DNA from: an uncultured Scytonema sp.
Lineage (GTDB): Bacteria; Cyanobacteriota; Cyanobacteriia; Cyanobacteriales; Nostocaceae
Length of the DNA: 44,205 nt
NCBI GenBank assembly: GCA_937873135.1
Contig: CALMVQ010000209.1
Span: 1 to 44,205, forward strand
Direction: 5' to 3'
The notes under the pieces were generated by a model. The model made no database searches and was not told where the DNA came from. It saw nothing but the letters and a program-made list of their open reading frames with translations. The translations under genes were made by a program, and so were the position numbers. How positions within the stretch are numbered: position 1 is the first letter of the stretch; each line of letters begins with the position of its first letter. Below are positions 18,841 to 26,403 of the stretch, piece after piece.

Positions 18841-18920
18841 AATGTAGAGCAATTGAAAATAAGTTGTCGATACAGAAAAGTTCCGCTAAAGTTCCCTATT
18901 TCCCTATATGGTGGAACTTC
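18841..18920 (+). promoter_or_regulatory. Orphan copy of the tandem AAAGTTCC regulatory module
   Basis: GTCGATACAG is followed by AAAAGTTCCGCTAAAGTTCC and, ten bases on, TATATGGTGGAACTTC. The order and spacing parallel the region upstream of the WD40 STAND gene at 9179. The 60 bases from 18841 also match 39742-39802. No gene follows directly on this strand: similarity to the third copy stops near 18902 and resumes at 19453 behind an SDR fragment. It therefore appears to be a regulatory region detached from its gene. The flanking 18669-18840 shows nothing recognisable. Confidence 0.5.
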
Positions 18921-18978
18921 AAAAAATAAATTATCTAAAAAACCAGAGGTAGCAAAGTTGGGTGGAGTCCTTCTGAAT

Positions 18979-19445
18979 CTAGTTGATAGTGGGTACCCAA
19001 CCACCATCGACACGCAAGTTTGCACCGTTAATGTAACCAGCAAGAGGACTAGAAACAAATGTAACCAGATTCGCTACGTCTTCAACAGTTCCCAAACGCC
19101 CAGTGGGATTGCTCATCATCCCTTGTAACATATACTGCTTGATCTGCTCTAAATCTGTACCCCATCCCTGCGCTAAACCGATCTGAAGCATTATGTCGTT
19201 CAAACCAGGTGTGACAATTGCACCTGGGCTTACCGCATTCACTGTGATCCCAGTTCCAGCCAATTCTTTTGCTAGACTCACTGTTAAGTTGAGGGTGGCG
19301 GCTTTGGATGCTGAATAGTCAGGCGTAGACATTGGTTGTGTTGCTATACCACTAGACATATTGATGATGCGCCCCCAACCCAGTTCTCGCATTTGCGGTA
19401 TTAGTAGCAGAGTTGTGCGTACCATAGAAACAACAAATGCCTCGA
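18979..19445 (-). pseudogene. Short-chain dehydrogenase/reductase, 5'-truncated
   Basis: The minus strand encodes the C-terminal two thirds of a classical SDR. It has the catalytic serine block INMSSGIA, the YSASK active-site motif in TPDYSASKAATLNL, the GITVNAVSPG block, and the usual C-terminus AGYINGANLRVDGGWV. The N-terminal Rossmann half with the TGxxxGxG cofactor motif is absent. The open frame continues to an ATG at 19512, but those first 22 codons belong to a different repeated leader sequence (19453-19512 on the plus strand), not to the SDR. NAD(P) binding is lost, so the fragment should be inactive. It lies inside a split copy of a regulatory/leader module, which suggests arrival by insertion. 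Confidence 0.85.
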
Positions 19446-19452
19446 AGCCCTC

Positions 19453-19576
19453 GCCAACCTCGCTCAACTTCGCGCCCGTCTCCCTATCAGAGCTCATGGA
19501 AACACTAGGCATTGAACCTGTTACTTATGAAAGAGTAAGTATTGTCCGCTTGATTAGTCGTAAGAGTTCCAGATAA
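19453..19576 (+). pseudogene. Leader and start of an unknown gene, relic copy
   Basis: The segment 19453-19510 matches 39815-39871 at about 85-90 percent, including the strings GCTCAACTTCG, CTATCAGAG and an ATG followed by AAACACTAG. From ATG 19496 a 26-codon frame reads METLGIEPVTYERVSIVRLI and stops at 19576. The second copy, starting MKTLVQGV, is itself cut by a small repeat. Both look like the first codons and leader of a gene otherwise lost from the region. Its identity is unknown. Confidence 0.4.
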
Positions 19577-19589
19577 TTATACGTACATT

Positions 19590-19907
19590 TGCTCTGAACA
19601 ATTTAGTTTTTGTTGATGAGTCTGGGGTAAAGCTCGCGCCTTGGAAGCTTCCCCCGGCAGACTTTACGTAAATATAGCTATGACCAGAGTTTACGCGAGG
19701 GCGTTGAAAGGAAAAAGAGCGCACGGTTCTCGTCCAGACAAACGTGGTAAAAATGTAACTATCGTTGGGGCGATCGCTTTACGTGGGATTATTGGTACCA
19801 TGAGTTTTAAAGGTGGAAATGTCAATGGTTTTGATATTGGTATTCAAACCTGGAATGATTCAAAAGTGTACCGCTTTGGTGCTACTTGGTTTGCTTATGC
19901 AGAGTAG
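19590..19907 (+). pseudogene. IS630-family transposase fragment with small insertion
   Basis: A plus-strand frame begins LNNLVFVDESG, the conserved aspartate block of IS630-type transposases. It is then interrupted by 41 bases at 19627-19667 and resumes NIAMTRVYARALKGKRAHGS, running to KRGKNVTIVGAIALRGIIG. Without the inserted bases the two halves join as FVDESGVNIAMTR, the expected family sequence. Similarity fades after about 19825, although the frame stays open to a TAG at 19905-19907. Both ends of the transposase are missing, so it is dead. Confidence 0.85.
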
Positions 19908-19919
19908 GACTGTAGATGA

Positions 19920-20062
19920 TCAGTTGTAAACATCTCGGCGATGTCCAACTTTGTGAACCGTGATGCGCTGATTGTTAGTATCAAACGAGTAGATGATTCG
20001 ATAATCCCCAATTCTGAGCTTAAACAGTCCACTTAAATCAGCACTCAGAGCTTGGGGAGTCA
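19920..20062 (-). pseudogene. RelE/ParE-type toxin, C-terminal fragment
   Basis: The minus strand reads LTPQALSADLSGLFKLRIGD and continues YRIIYSFDTNNQ and VHKVGHRRDVYN to a TGA at 19920-19922. This is the C-terminal half of a RelE-superfamily toxin, which cleaves mRNA at the ribosome. The conserved KLR-GDYR and GHR-DVY blocks are present. The N-terminal half is gone: upstream sequence is replaced by a repeat-bounded insertion (20063-20275). A toxin start codon survives on the far side, overlapping the antitoxin stop (TAATG at 20292-20296). Confidence 0.8.
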
Positions 20063-20275
20063 GCCCCTTCGGGGAAGTCAAAAGTCAAAAGTCAAAAGTC
20101 AAAAGTCAAAAGTCAAAAGTAAGAACCACCAAAATAAATTTAGGGGCCTAATTGAGGACGTAGTATTTTTTGCACTACGTGTCTCGAAATACATATCTTT
20201 TCATTTTCCATAAATAAATTTAGGGGCTTGAATCCTTTTTATTTTTTTGACTTTTGACTTTTGACTTTTGAATTC
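20063..20275. mobile_element. Repeat-bounded insertion splitting the toxin gene
   Basis: The segment is flanked by GTCAAAA heptamers: six copies in direct array at 20077-20118 and about three inverted copies at 20243-20270. It contains a 16-base direct repeat (20132-20147 and 20212-20227, AAATAAATTTAGGGGC) 80 bases apart. It also has a perfect 7-bp stem ACGTAGT/ACTACGT at 20158-20164 and 20174-20180. It has no coding capacity. Heptameric STRRs are typical of Nostocales genomes. It separates the surviving start and C-terminal half of the toxin gene. Confidence 0.7.
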
Positions 20276-20293
20276 TCGCAAAGCGAGCGGTCA

Positions 20294-20510
20294 TTACCAG
20301 TTCAAGCCCAATTTCTTTGCAACTTCCGAGAGCCGAGATTCCACGCTCTCCGGCTTGAGTACGATGTAAAGAATTAAGGAGTTGCTGCTTAACCTCTGGC
20401 TTGACTTGTCTCCCCTCGTCGGGGTCGATTAGCAAGGATTGGATAGTTTCAGCAACAGTCTCTTGAATCAAGAGCTTGAGTTCTTCAATGGTCAAATCCT
20501 TAACCAGCAT
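20294..20510 (-). pseudogene. Antitoxin partner of the RelE-type toxin, frameshifted
   Basis: From ATG 20510 the frame reads MLVKDLTIEELKLLIQETVA, then a block ending PDEGRQVKPEVKQQLLNSLH, and reaches GERGISA. This is the layout of small cyanobacterial RelE-partner antitoxins. After GISA one surplus base shifts the frame. In the next frame the expected C-terminus EVAKKLGLNW appears, with a TAA at 20294-20296 overlapping the ATG of the toxin. As it stands the annotated frame runs on into the heptamer repeats to 20220 and yields an unnatural lysine-rich tail. With the toxin gene also broken, the pair is probably non-functional. Confidence 0.75.
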
Positions 20511-20676
20511 AGAATTGGGTGGAAATTAAGTTACCTTAATATTGTGGCACTTAAAGCGGTTGGTGTTGTCACGGCATAACAAATCGTTGGAGCCGATCGC
20601 CCAGAGGTTATCGGTAAGAGCCACAATTTATCTGCGGCGGCTCAACTTGGTCGTTAGCCAGCAATCACATACAGCA

Positions 20677-20812
20677 GTCTAGTAGTCTGTCAACCTAAAA
20701 TTGACGGGTTAGGGCAAGCTTCGGGAGCAGGGGAAGTTTCGGGAGCAGGGGGGGAAAGAGATTTTTCTTGGTGCTGTTAACCCGGCAAAATTGACTTGAC
20801 ATACTACTAGAC
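20677..20812. mobile_element. MITE with 33-base terminal inverted repeats
   Basis: The left end GTCTAGTAGTCTGTCAAC is matched in inverse by the right end, whose complement starts GTCTAGTAGTATGTCAAG. Pairing continues through AAAATTG and GGGTTA to give about 33 bases per arm. The core holds a short direct repeat (TTCGGGAGCAGGGG twice). There is no coding capacity. The neighbouring bases 20520-20676 hold no gene I can recognise. Confidence 0.7.
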
Positions 20813-20866
20813 GGAGTTGCTTCACAGTCCTTGAGCTCCTTTCTCAGGCTGTTTTTTCTTACGTAG

Positions 20867-22084
20867 TCATTTACTCAATTTCCCGTTTCTATTTGAATTA
20901 GTTATGTTTGTTTCATCTACTACCTCCCCTTGTCGATTCCACACGAATACTGTTCCATCAGCGCCGCTACTAACAATTTTTTTTCCATCTTGACTAATAG
21001 CAACTGATAAAACTTCACCTTGATGCTTCTTTTTGAAAGGCTGACCATGAAATTTGTTCTTAGACTGTTCATACCACAACCATACTTGCCCATCAGTATC
21101 GCCACCAATGATAGTCTTGCCATCAGAGCTGATGGCAAGAGATGAAACTTTAGCGAGCTGAACCTCTGAGGCAAGACTACTAGTTGTTGTGCCCATTAGA
21201 TTCTGCACCAGAAAATTCCCATTGGTGTCATTCCTAACAATATATTGACCTCCTAGGCTAATAGCAGCTAAAGTCATAGAAGATTGTGATATGGGCTTAA
21301 TACTTTGAGTTGACGGAAAATCCCGAAAAAAAAACAGAGAAATTAGCGCGAGCAAGCCAATAGAAGCGAGCAGTATTATCGCTATTCGGATGTTCTTTCC
21401 TTCCTTTCTCTGAACAGTTTCAGGAATTTTTTTATATGGTGGAGTATATGGTAAAAAGACCTTGTTTTGTACCAAGGTTGACAGCCCTCGCCAGACTCCC
21501 GCTTCCTTTAAAGTATTTTCTGCCTTGATTCCAGTGACAACTACCAATGCTTCTGTGTCATGTTGTTCTTTAGGCAACCTTTCTGATAGAAGAAGATTTG
21601 CTAGGGTTTCTCTGTTGGAGTTTGAATTTTCAGCCAACATACAAGCTTTTGTAGGGTTACTATTTTGTGTTGTAGGCACTTTTATATTTATAAAATCATT
21701 AAACGAAACTTCAAATCCATATTCACCTCCATTTTTAATGGCATTGTCAATGCTATTGTCTAATTGTCCCTGTAATGCAAGAATAGCGATTCCTCGTAAC
21801 TGTTGCTCATTTTCTTGATCATCTTCAGAAATCCAAGCAACAGAGTTGCGTATAGTACGACCTCGGTAATCTTTTCTTTGACTTGCTTTCATCCCAGTAA
21901 CAAGTAAAAGTAATTGATTACGATCCCGTACTAAAAGAAGAGAAGGCGATTCATTTTCGAGCAAGTATTTAAATTTTGTAACTTGACTTGGTTCATTTGT
22001 AGGCTCTGGACGATTATCTGTATTTTTTTGCCAAAAATAGTCATGTTGTTGAGAAACACCAGCACTATAAACGTAAATTTCCAT
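20867..22084 (-). CDS. Membrane-anchored WD40-repeat protein of the GTPase operon
   Basis: The protein has 405 residues. ATG 22084 has AGGAG seven bases before it. Residues 1-220 form a soluble domain I do not recognise, with blocks LLLVTGMKASQRKDYRGRTI and NSVAWISEDDQENEQ. Residues about 245-262 form a single membrane helix (IRIAIILLASIGLLALISLF). The rest carries two to three recognisable WD40-type blades (VSSLAISSDGKTIIGGDTDG, VLSVAISQDGKKIVSSGADG) and a short tail. This is too few for a closed propeller, so other copies or degenerate blades may complete it. It is the third gene of a tight operon with two GTPases, nine bases after the stop of the second. The membrane helix suggests it anchors the system or senses across the membrane (inference). 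Confidence 0.82.
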   Translation of the reverse strand: MEIYVYSAGVSQQHDYFWQKNTDNRPEPTNEPSQVTKFKYLLENESPSLLLVRDRNQLLLLVTGMKASQRKDYRGRTIRNSVAWISEDDQENEQQLRGIAILALQGQLDNSIDNAIKNGGEYGFEVSFNDFINIKVPTTQNSNPTKACMLAENSNSNRETLANLLLSERLPKEQHDTEALVVVTGIKAENTLKEAGVWRGLSTLVQNKVFLPYTPPYKKIPETVQRKEGKNIRIAIILLASIGLLALISLFFFRDFPSTQSIKPISQSSMTLAAISLGGQYIVRNDTNGNFLVQNLMGTTTSSLASEVQLAKVSSLAISSDGKTIIGGDTDGQVWLWYEQSKNKFHGQPFKKKHQGEVLSVAISQDGKKIVSSGADGTVFVWNRQGEVVDETNITNSNRNGKLSK

Positions 22085-22093
22085 TTTTAACTC

Positions 22094-23047
22094 CTATTTT
22101 TTAATATCAAGCCTATCTTGACCTTGCAAAATCGCAAATCCATTAGTATATTTGCACTTTTCAGCAGATTTACGAGCAGCTTCTTTGAGGTATTGATCCC
22201 AACCCAACCAATAACGAACTCGATTAAACAATCCCCATCTCGAGTCTATATGGAGCTTGAGCAAGAAACACAAGAGATACCGTAGTGGCTGCTCGCTATC
22301 TTGGGGACTATATTCGGCTTCATGATTAATCTTACGGAAGTAAAAATGTGGTGTTCCATCAATTTCTTTAATATTACTAAAGACTACGGTTCCTACGGTT
22401 TGAACAGGTGTGACTACGCAAGCAACTTTAGTTATCAAATTTTCACTGCTGAAAAAACGCAATAAATCACTATATTTATCCTTAATACGCTCTAATAACT
22501 TCTTTGCATCTTGTTCATTTTGTAAATATTTCTCACACCGAATAGGTACAAGAATCACTAGTCTTGGTTCTTTCAAATCAGCATATGTCCTTTTGAAAAA
22601 ATCAAGAATTTGTTTGGGTCTATTCATTAAATCATGCCATTGACCTTTTTTTTCCATGAGTGCTGGAGTGTCAATGGCAATAAGAACTGCGGCACATTCA
22701 GTCATCACCTTCTGAACAAACTCCCCATCCTTTTGATCGAGGTAGCCACCCGGAAAATCTTGAAAAATCAGTTGTAGAGATGGTTTAGCTCCTATCTTAC
22801 CAAGACCAAAAGTAAAAGATTGAGGTTCTTCGGTTCCCTCTAGTCCCCCCGTCGCTTCAAAATCATTAAGTAAAGCTTTCAGTTCACCCAAGCGTTTTGA
22901 GAGAAGCGCCGAGCTTTCGGGATCGGGTGTGAGTTGCAAACCTGTTGCACCAATAGTACTTTCAAACTGCTCATACATAGCGGTTAAGATACTAGTCTTC
23001 CCCACACCTCTATGTCCTAGCATTGTAATCTTGAGTTCTGAAGGCAT
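22094..23047 (-). CDS. GTPase, second gene of the GTPase operon
   Basis: The protein has 317 residues. ATG 23047 has AAGGAA six bases upstream. It has the P-loop G1 GHRGVGKT at 11-18 and a Walker B/G3 equivalent in LIFQDFPGGYL at 95-105, where the usual DxxG reads DFPGG. A further strand, AAVLIAIDTPALM, follows. A canonical NKxD motif is not obvious; LVILVPIRCEKY may take that place. This build is close to the small GTPases encoded beside a second GTPase in bacterial conflict loci known from comparative genomics (double-GTPase type). The C-terminal 60 residues are basic and aromatic (WGLFNRVRYWLGWDQYLK) and may contact membrane. The gene lies 18 bases behind the dynamin-like gene. Confidence 0.85.
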   Translation of the reverse strand: MPSELKITMLGHRGVGKTSILTAMYEQFESTIGATGLQLTPDPESSALLSKRLGELKALLNDFEATGGLEGTEEPQSFTFGLGKIGAKPSLQLIFQDFPGGYLDQKDGEFVQKVMTECAAVLIAIDTPALMEKKGQWHDLMNRPKQILDFFKRTYADLKEPRLVILVPIRCEKYLQNEQDAKKLLERIKDKYSDLLRFFSSENLITKVACVVTPVQTVGTVVFSNIKEIDGTPHFYFRKINHEAEYSPQDSEQPLRYLLCFLLKLHIDSRWGLFNRVRYWLGWDQYLKEAARKSAEKCKYTNGFAILQGQDRLDIKK

Positions 23048-23065
23048 TGTATTTTCCTTAGCAAA

Positions 23066-25264
23066 TTAATTGAAAAATTGCATAGAGTTCAACTGATTAC
23101 CTATTGCTGACCGTTCCACTGCTTCAAGCCACTCTCTTCTCAGCCTAGTGCGTTCCCCTAGTAGCTCAAATTCATCAGGCCATATTGAAGTACGTTCTTC
23201 TCTTAAAAAGATTCGCCACTCTGTCTCGACTTCCTCTGCACGAAGTATACGGTCAAGAAACTCTTCTACTATAGCAAAACCTGCTTGCGAAGGTTCACTT
23301 AATAATTCCTCTAATGCTGTCTCGCATTTATAAACAGCTTCTTCATGAAGCATTTTGAGACTGCTCATAACTTGTTGAGTGTTTGGAGATGGAGGAAGCT
23401 TAACAGTCGTCTTATCAGGAGTCAGACTATTAAGGCATTTGCGAATTCGGTGTTGAACCATACCACGATAAGATAGCTCAAATTCAGAAAGAATTTGAAA
23501 ACCAAATTTCAGTCTACAAGGTTGTCCCTCTATAAGTTCTTCAGGTAGTAGTTTAGCGATCGCTTGAATAAAATCAGATTCTCTTGCTTCTGTTAATCCT
23601 CCTAAATGACCTTGTTTAATTAACACATTTGCTACCTGAGATTTGACTCGATTTAGAGAGTTCTTCAAACCATCATCTAGACCAAGGAAATGTTGTGATA
23701 GATGAGCGCGAATTTCATTCAAGTACTCGTTATAGGCAATGTCGTATGCACCCGTCTCATTACGCCTGACTTCAATTTCTTCCAATGATGATGGAAGTTT
23801 AGTATCTTCGTAGCAAGCTTTAATAGCTGTCTCTACCGATTCTTTGAAGTCACGATCTTGTCGATCCATCTGTTCACTCAGTTCTCTAAGTAAATCTACA
23901 AGTCCGCTAGTAAGTTTCTTCCAAAGCTGTTTGAACAATACCTCAAACTTCCCTGTCTCGGCAGACTGCATGGGTTGCCCTAATGCTGTTCGGGCTTTGT
24001 CTAACTCTGCACTAACAGCATAATGGAGTTGATTGAGGCGCTCTTGGCAAGAAGAAGCGTATTGTTTGTCTAGAGTGGTAATATTAGCAGCTAAGTAGTT
24101 AACTACCTGATCTAGAACTTTGGTATTAGCCTCATCAATATCAGCACAGTTTGCCGTCACAGTTTCTATAACTTTGATATGTTTTTCGGTAATATCTTGT
24201 GTGAGTTGTTGGCACAGAAGAGAGTTCTCACCGTAGTTTGAGTTTTTGTCCGTGCGGTTGAGAACCATAAAAGACCACTGCTCAATTGGTAAATTTACTA
24301 GAGCAGCCCGAGCGGTGTCATAAAGCTTGACATCAAAGTCTCCCCAGAAATCCCCAGAAGCTTTCGGCATTCTGACAAAGAGAACAGCATCAATGTCCTG
24401 ACCGATAGTTCTAACCATCCTCTCTTCATCACCAATACCTGTATCTCCCAATCCTGGTAAATCAACTAGGGCAATTTGCCCAACATCATGATTGGGAAAT
24501 TGACAGACAATTTTTACCTCTTTCACTGCCAGATAGTTGAAATAAATACGTTCACCTTGGAGGTTGTCTTGTGCCACATATTCTCGAATATCATCTTTAG
24601 TAATCCGACGAGGAGAAATTTCCCGAAATAGGTGACGGTATTTATCAAAATTCTTATAATATTTGCGAAGATATTCATATTTTGCGCCAACTTCAGCACC
24701 TGCAAGGTTGTTAGGTAGAGAAGGCAGTACTTGAGAAGCAAACTCTCCAAGGGTAATTGGCTTAGCTCCCAATTTCAACTGTTCATAGTACGGAGCAATC
24801 ACTTCATCTAAGAAAGACCGCTCTGTATAAAACGTGACTTCACCAAAAGTTTCAAAAGCTGGGTTATGGTGAATTGTGCTGCGGACTCCTGTACAGTGTT
24901 GACCACTGCCATCAGGAATTTCTGCCGCCGTCAATCCGGTTAAACTTTGCAATAAACGACTCTTTCCTTGTCTGGCTCTTCCAATCACACCAATATTGAG
25001 GGTGTTTCGCGAGAAGCGGATTTTAAGCTTACTTAAAGCTTCTAACTCAGTCGCAATACTCGACTGAATCTTTGCAAAATCAATCTCTCTTAAGCGTCCA
25101 GTGACTTTTGAGTCATCAACTGTTGTCAGTAACTGATTGCGATAGTCTTCCACATAGCGAAATGCAGAAGAAATAGAGGTGAGGTTTTCCTCTACCGCTT
25201 CGATTCTCTGCACCAATGGTTGGCGTTTCTCAATAATATCGGCGATTTGAGCAGCTCTATTCAT
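23066..25264 (-). CDS. Dynamin-like large GTPase, first gene of the GTPase operon
   Basis: The protein has 732 residues with ATG at 25264. A helical N-terminus (1-85) precedes the G domain. G1 is GRARQGKS at 95-102, a threonine switch lies in the HCTGVRST region, G3 is DLPG at 268-271, and G4 is NRTDK at 336-340. From about 400 to 732 the protein is mostly helical and charged (YASSCQERLNQLHYAVSAEL), as in the stalk of bacterial dynamin-like proteins. No membrane helix or paddle is evident. Dynamin-like GTPases assemble on membranes, and several bacterial ones act in defence against phage or in membrane repair. It starts an operon with a second GTPase and a membrane WD40 protein, divergent from a sigma-like gene. 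Confidence 0.85.
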   Translation of the reverse strand: MNRAAQIADIIEKRQPLVQRIEAVEENLTSISSAFRYVEDYRNQLLTTVDDSKVTGRLREIDFAKIQSSIATELEALSKLKIRFSRNTLNIGVIGRARQGKSRLLQSLTGLTAAEIPDGSGQHCTGVRSTIHHNPAFETFGEVTFYTERSFLDEVIAPYYEQLKLGAKPITLGEFASQVLPSLPNNLAGAEVGAKYEYLRKYYKNFDKYRHLFREISPRRITKDDIREYVAQDNLQGERIYFNYLAVKEVKIVCQFPNHDVGQIALVDLPGLGDTGIGDEERMVRTIGQDIDAVLFVRMPKASGDFWGDFDVKLYDTARAALVNLPIEQWSFMVLNRTDKNSNYGENSLLCQQLTQDITEKHIKVIETVTANCADIDEANTKVLDQVVNYLAANITTLDKQYASSCQERLNQLHYAVSAELDKARTALGQPMQSAETGKFEVLFKQLWKKLTSGLVDLLRELSEQMDRQDRDFKESVETAIKACYEDTKLPSSLEEIEVRRNETGAYDIAYNEYLNEIRAHLSQHFLGLDDGLKNSLNRVKSQVANVLIKQGHLGGLTEARESDFIQAIAKLLPEELIEGQPCRLKFGFQILSEFELSYRGMVQHRIRKCLNSLTPDKTTVKLPPSPNTQQVMSSLKMLHEEAVYKCETALEELLSEPSQAGFAIVEEFLDRILRAEEVETEWRIFLREERTSIWPDEFELLGERTRLRREWLEAVERSAIGNQLNSMQFFN

Positions 25265-25679
25265 TTGTTGAACTCACTTTTGGACATAATATTCACCTAA
25301 GCTCAATTAAAGAAAATCCAATGCTCTATAGCTTTAGGGCAAACGCATCTTATTTTTACAGTGCTTACTGCATAAAAGTTTGAGCCATTGTTTAGTGACT
25401 ACAAAACATTGAAACGCCACCCTCTCAAAACTATATTCAGAAAAAGTCGATATGTTTTACGCGAATCTTCAAACTTTTTTCGGAAGAAGGCGAGTTCAAT
25501 TGCTGTCAACTTGGTAACAAGTCTGGATCAGGCGACGAAATGTCAATCAAATTCCATAATTTTTTCCTGCACGCTCTCTAAGTATGAAGTTTTGTTAAGA
25601 AAATGGAGTTTTGCGTAAAATCTTCACACATATTCAGGAAAGCAATAGGAGGTCACTCGGAGGGTATAAGCGCCTATAT
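25265..25679. other. Divergent intergenic region between the two operons
   Basis: These 415 bases separate the leftward GTPase operon from the rightward sigma-like gene and must hold promoters for both. I find no clear repeated operator. AGGAGG at 25647-25652 and GGAGGG at 25660-25665 lie before the sigma-like gene. The frame of that gene is open back to a TTG at 25611, but this part looks unconserved in character. The AT-rich stretch 25390-25600 has no gene I trust. Confidence 0.5.
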
Positions 25680-26378
25680 ATGAGTTCCAGACGTTCGACT
25701 ATTCAACCTGATAACGATGATCAGCTTGATCGGCGACTGCAAAAGCTAGTCATAGAAGTTCAACAGCTATCGACTGACAGTCCTCAAAGAAGGAAAGCCT
25801 TAGCTATTCTCCTTAACGAGATTTATCAAGCACGTAATCTTTGGCGTGATAAAAGCCTTTACTGGTATTTAGAAAATAGCCTCTACGAAGACCTTCGTCA
25901 AGATGCACTCCAGCAAGTTTTGCTTGAGTTTTTCAAACGAATTGACAATCATAATCCACAAAAGCCAGTAATGGCGTGGATTAATCAAACTTTAAAGTAC
26001 CGATTCCAGGATATTTTTCATGAACACTCCTCCAAAGGCACGACTCCAAAATTTCAAAATATGGTATCAATTCTATCTCTAGATCAATTAGATACTTTTA
26101 TTGCAGAAAGGTTAATTTCTGGAGAAGACCAAATTTCCGATGAAGAGTTACTAAGAGAATACTTGTCAGATGACCCAGAAAATCTTTTTAAAGAAAAGCA
26201 TATAAAAGGTCACCCACAAGCAAATTTTCAATACATAGCTATAGCTCTGCTAGATGGGAAAAAATGGAAAGACATTTCAAATGATTTGGGAGAAATTCCA
26301 ATTTCAACGCTTTCTAGCTTTTATGAGCGTAGTCTAAAAGTTTTTATCCCGGTTCTCCAGAATAAATTAAAATCGTAG
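25680..26378 (+). CDS. Sigma-70-like (ECF-type) transcription factor
   Basis: The protein has 232 residues from ATG 25680, preceded by GGAGGG at 25660-25665. The alternative upstream TTG at 25611 adds 23 residues without clear domain character. The stretch DLRQDALQQVLLEFFKRIDN with MAWINQTLKYRFQDIFHEH resembles sigma region 2, which binds core polymerase and the -10 element. The C-terminal part, KWKDISNDLGEIPISTLSSF, is a region-4-like helix-turn-helix. Sigma-like genes immediately before DUF1822 genes and CHAT or caspase genes are a recurrent cyanobacterial arrangement. It is likely to control its own locus (inference), but no anti-sigma gene is visible. The DUF1822 gene follows closely. Confidence 0.8.
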   Translation: MSSRRSTIQPDNDDQLDRRLQKLVIEVQQLSTDSPQRRKALAILLNEIYQARNLWRDKSLYWYLENSLYEDLRQDALQQVLLEFFKRIDNHNPQKPVMAWINQTLKYRFQDIFHEHSSKGTTPKFQNMVSILSLDQLDTFIAERLISGEDQISDEELLREYLSDDPENLFKEKHIKGHPQANFQYIAIALLDGKKWKDISNDLGEIPISTLSSFYERSLKVFIPVLQNKLKS

Positions 26379-26403
26379 TTTGAAGTTAATTGTCAGACTT
26401 ATC

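Noticed and set aside
18808-19128. Plus-strand frame across the regulatory module and SDR end
   Set aside because: It crosses unrelated segments (module, SDR antisense) and has no protein character.
18979-19512. A complete SDR gene from ATG 19512
   Set aside because: The first 22 codons belong to a duplicated leader sequence and the NAD(P)-binding half is missing.
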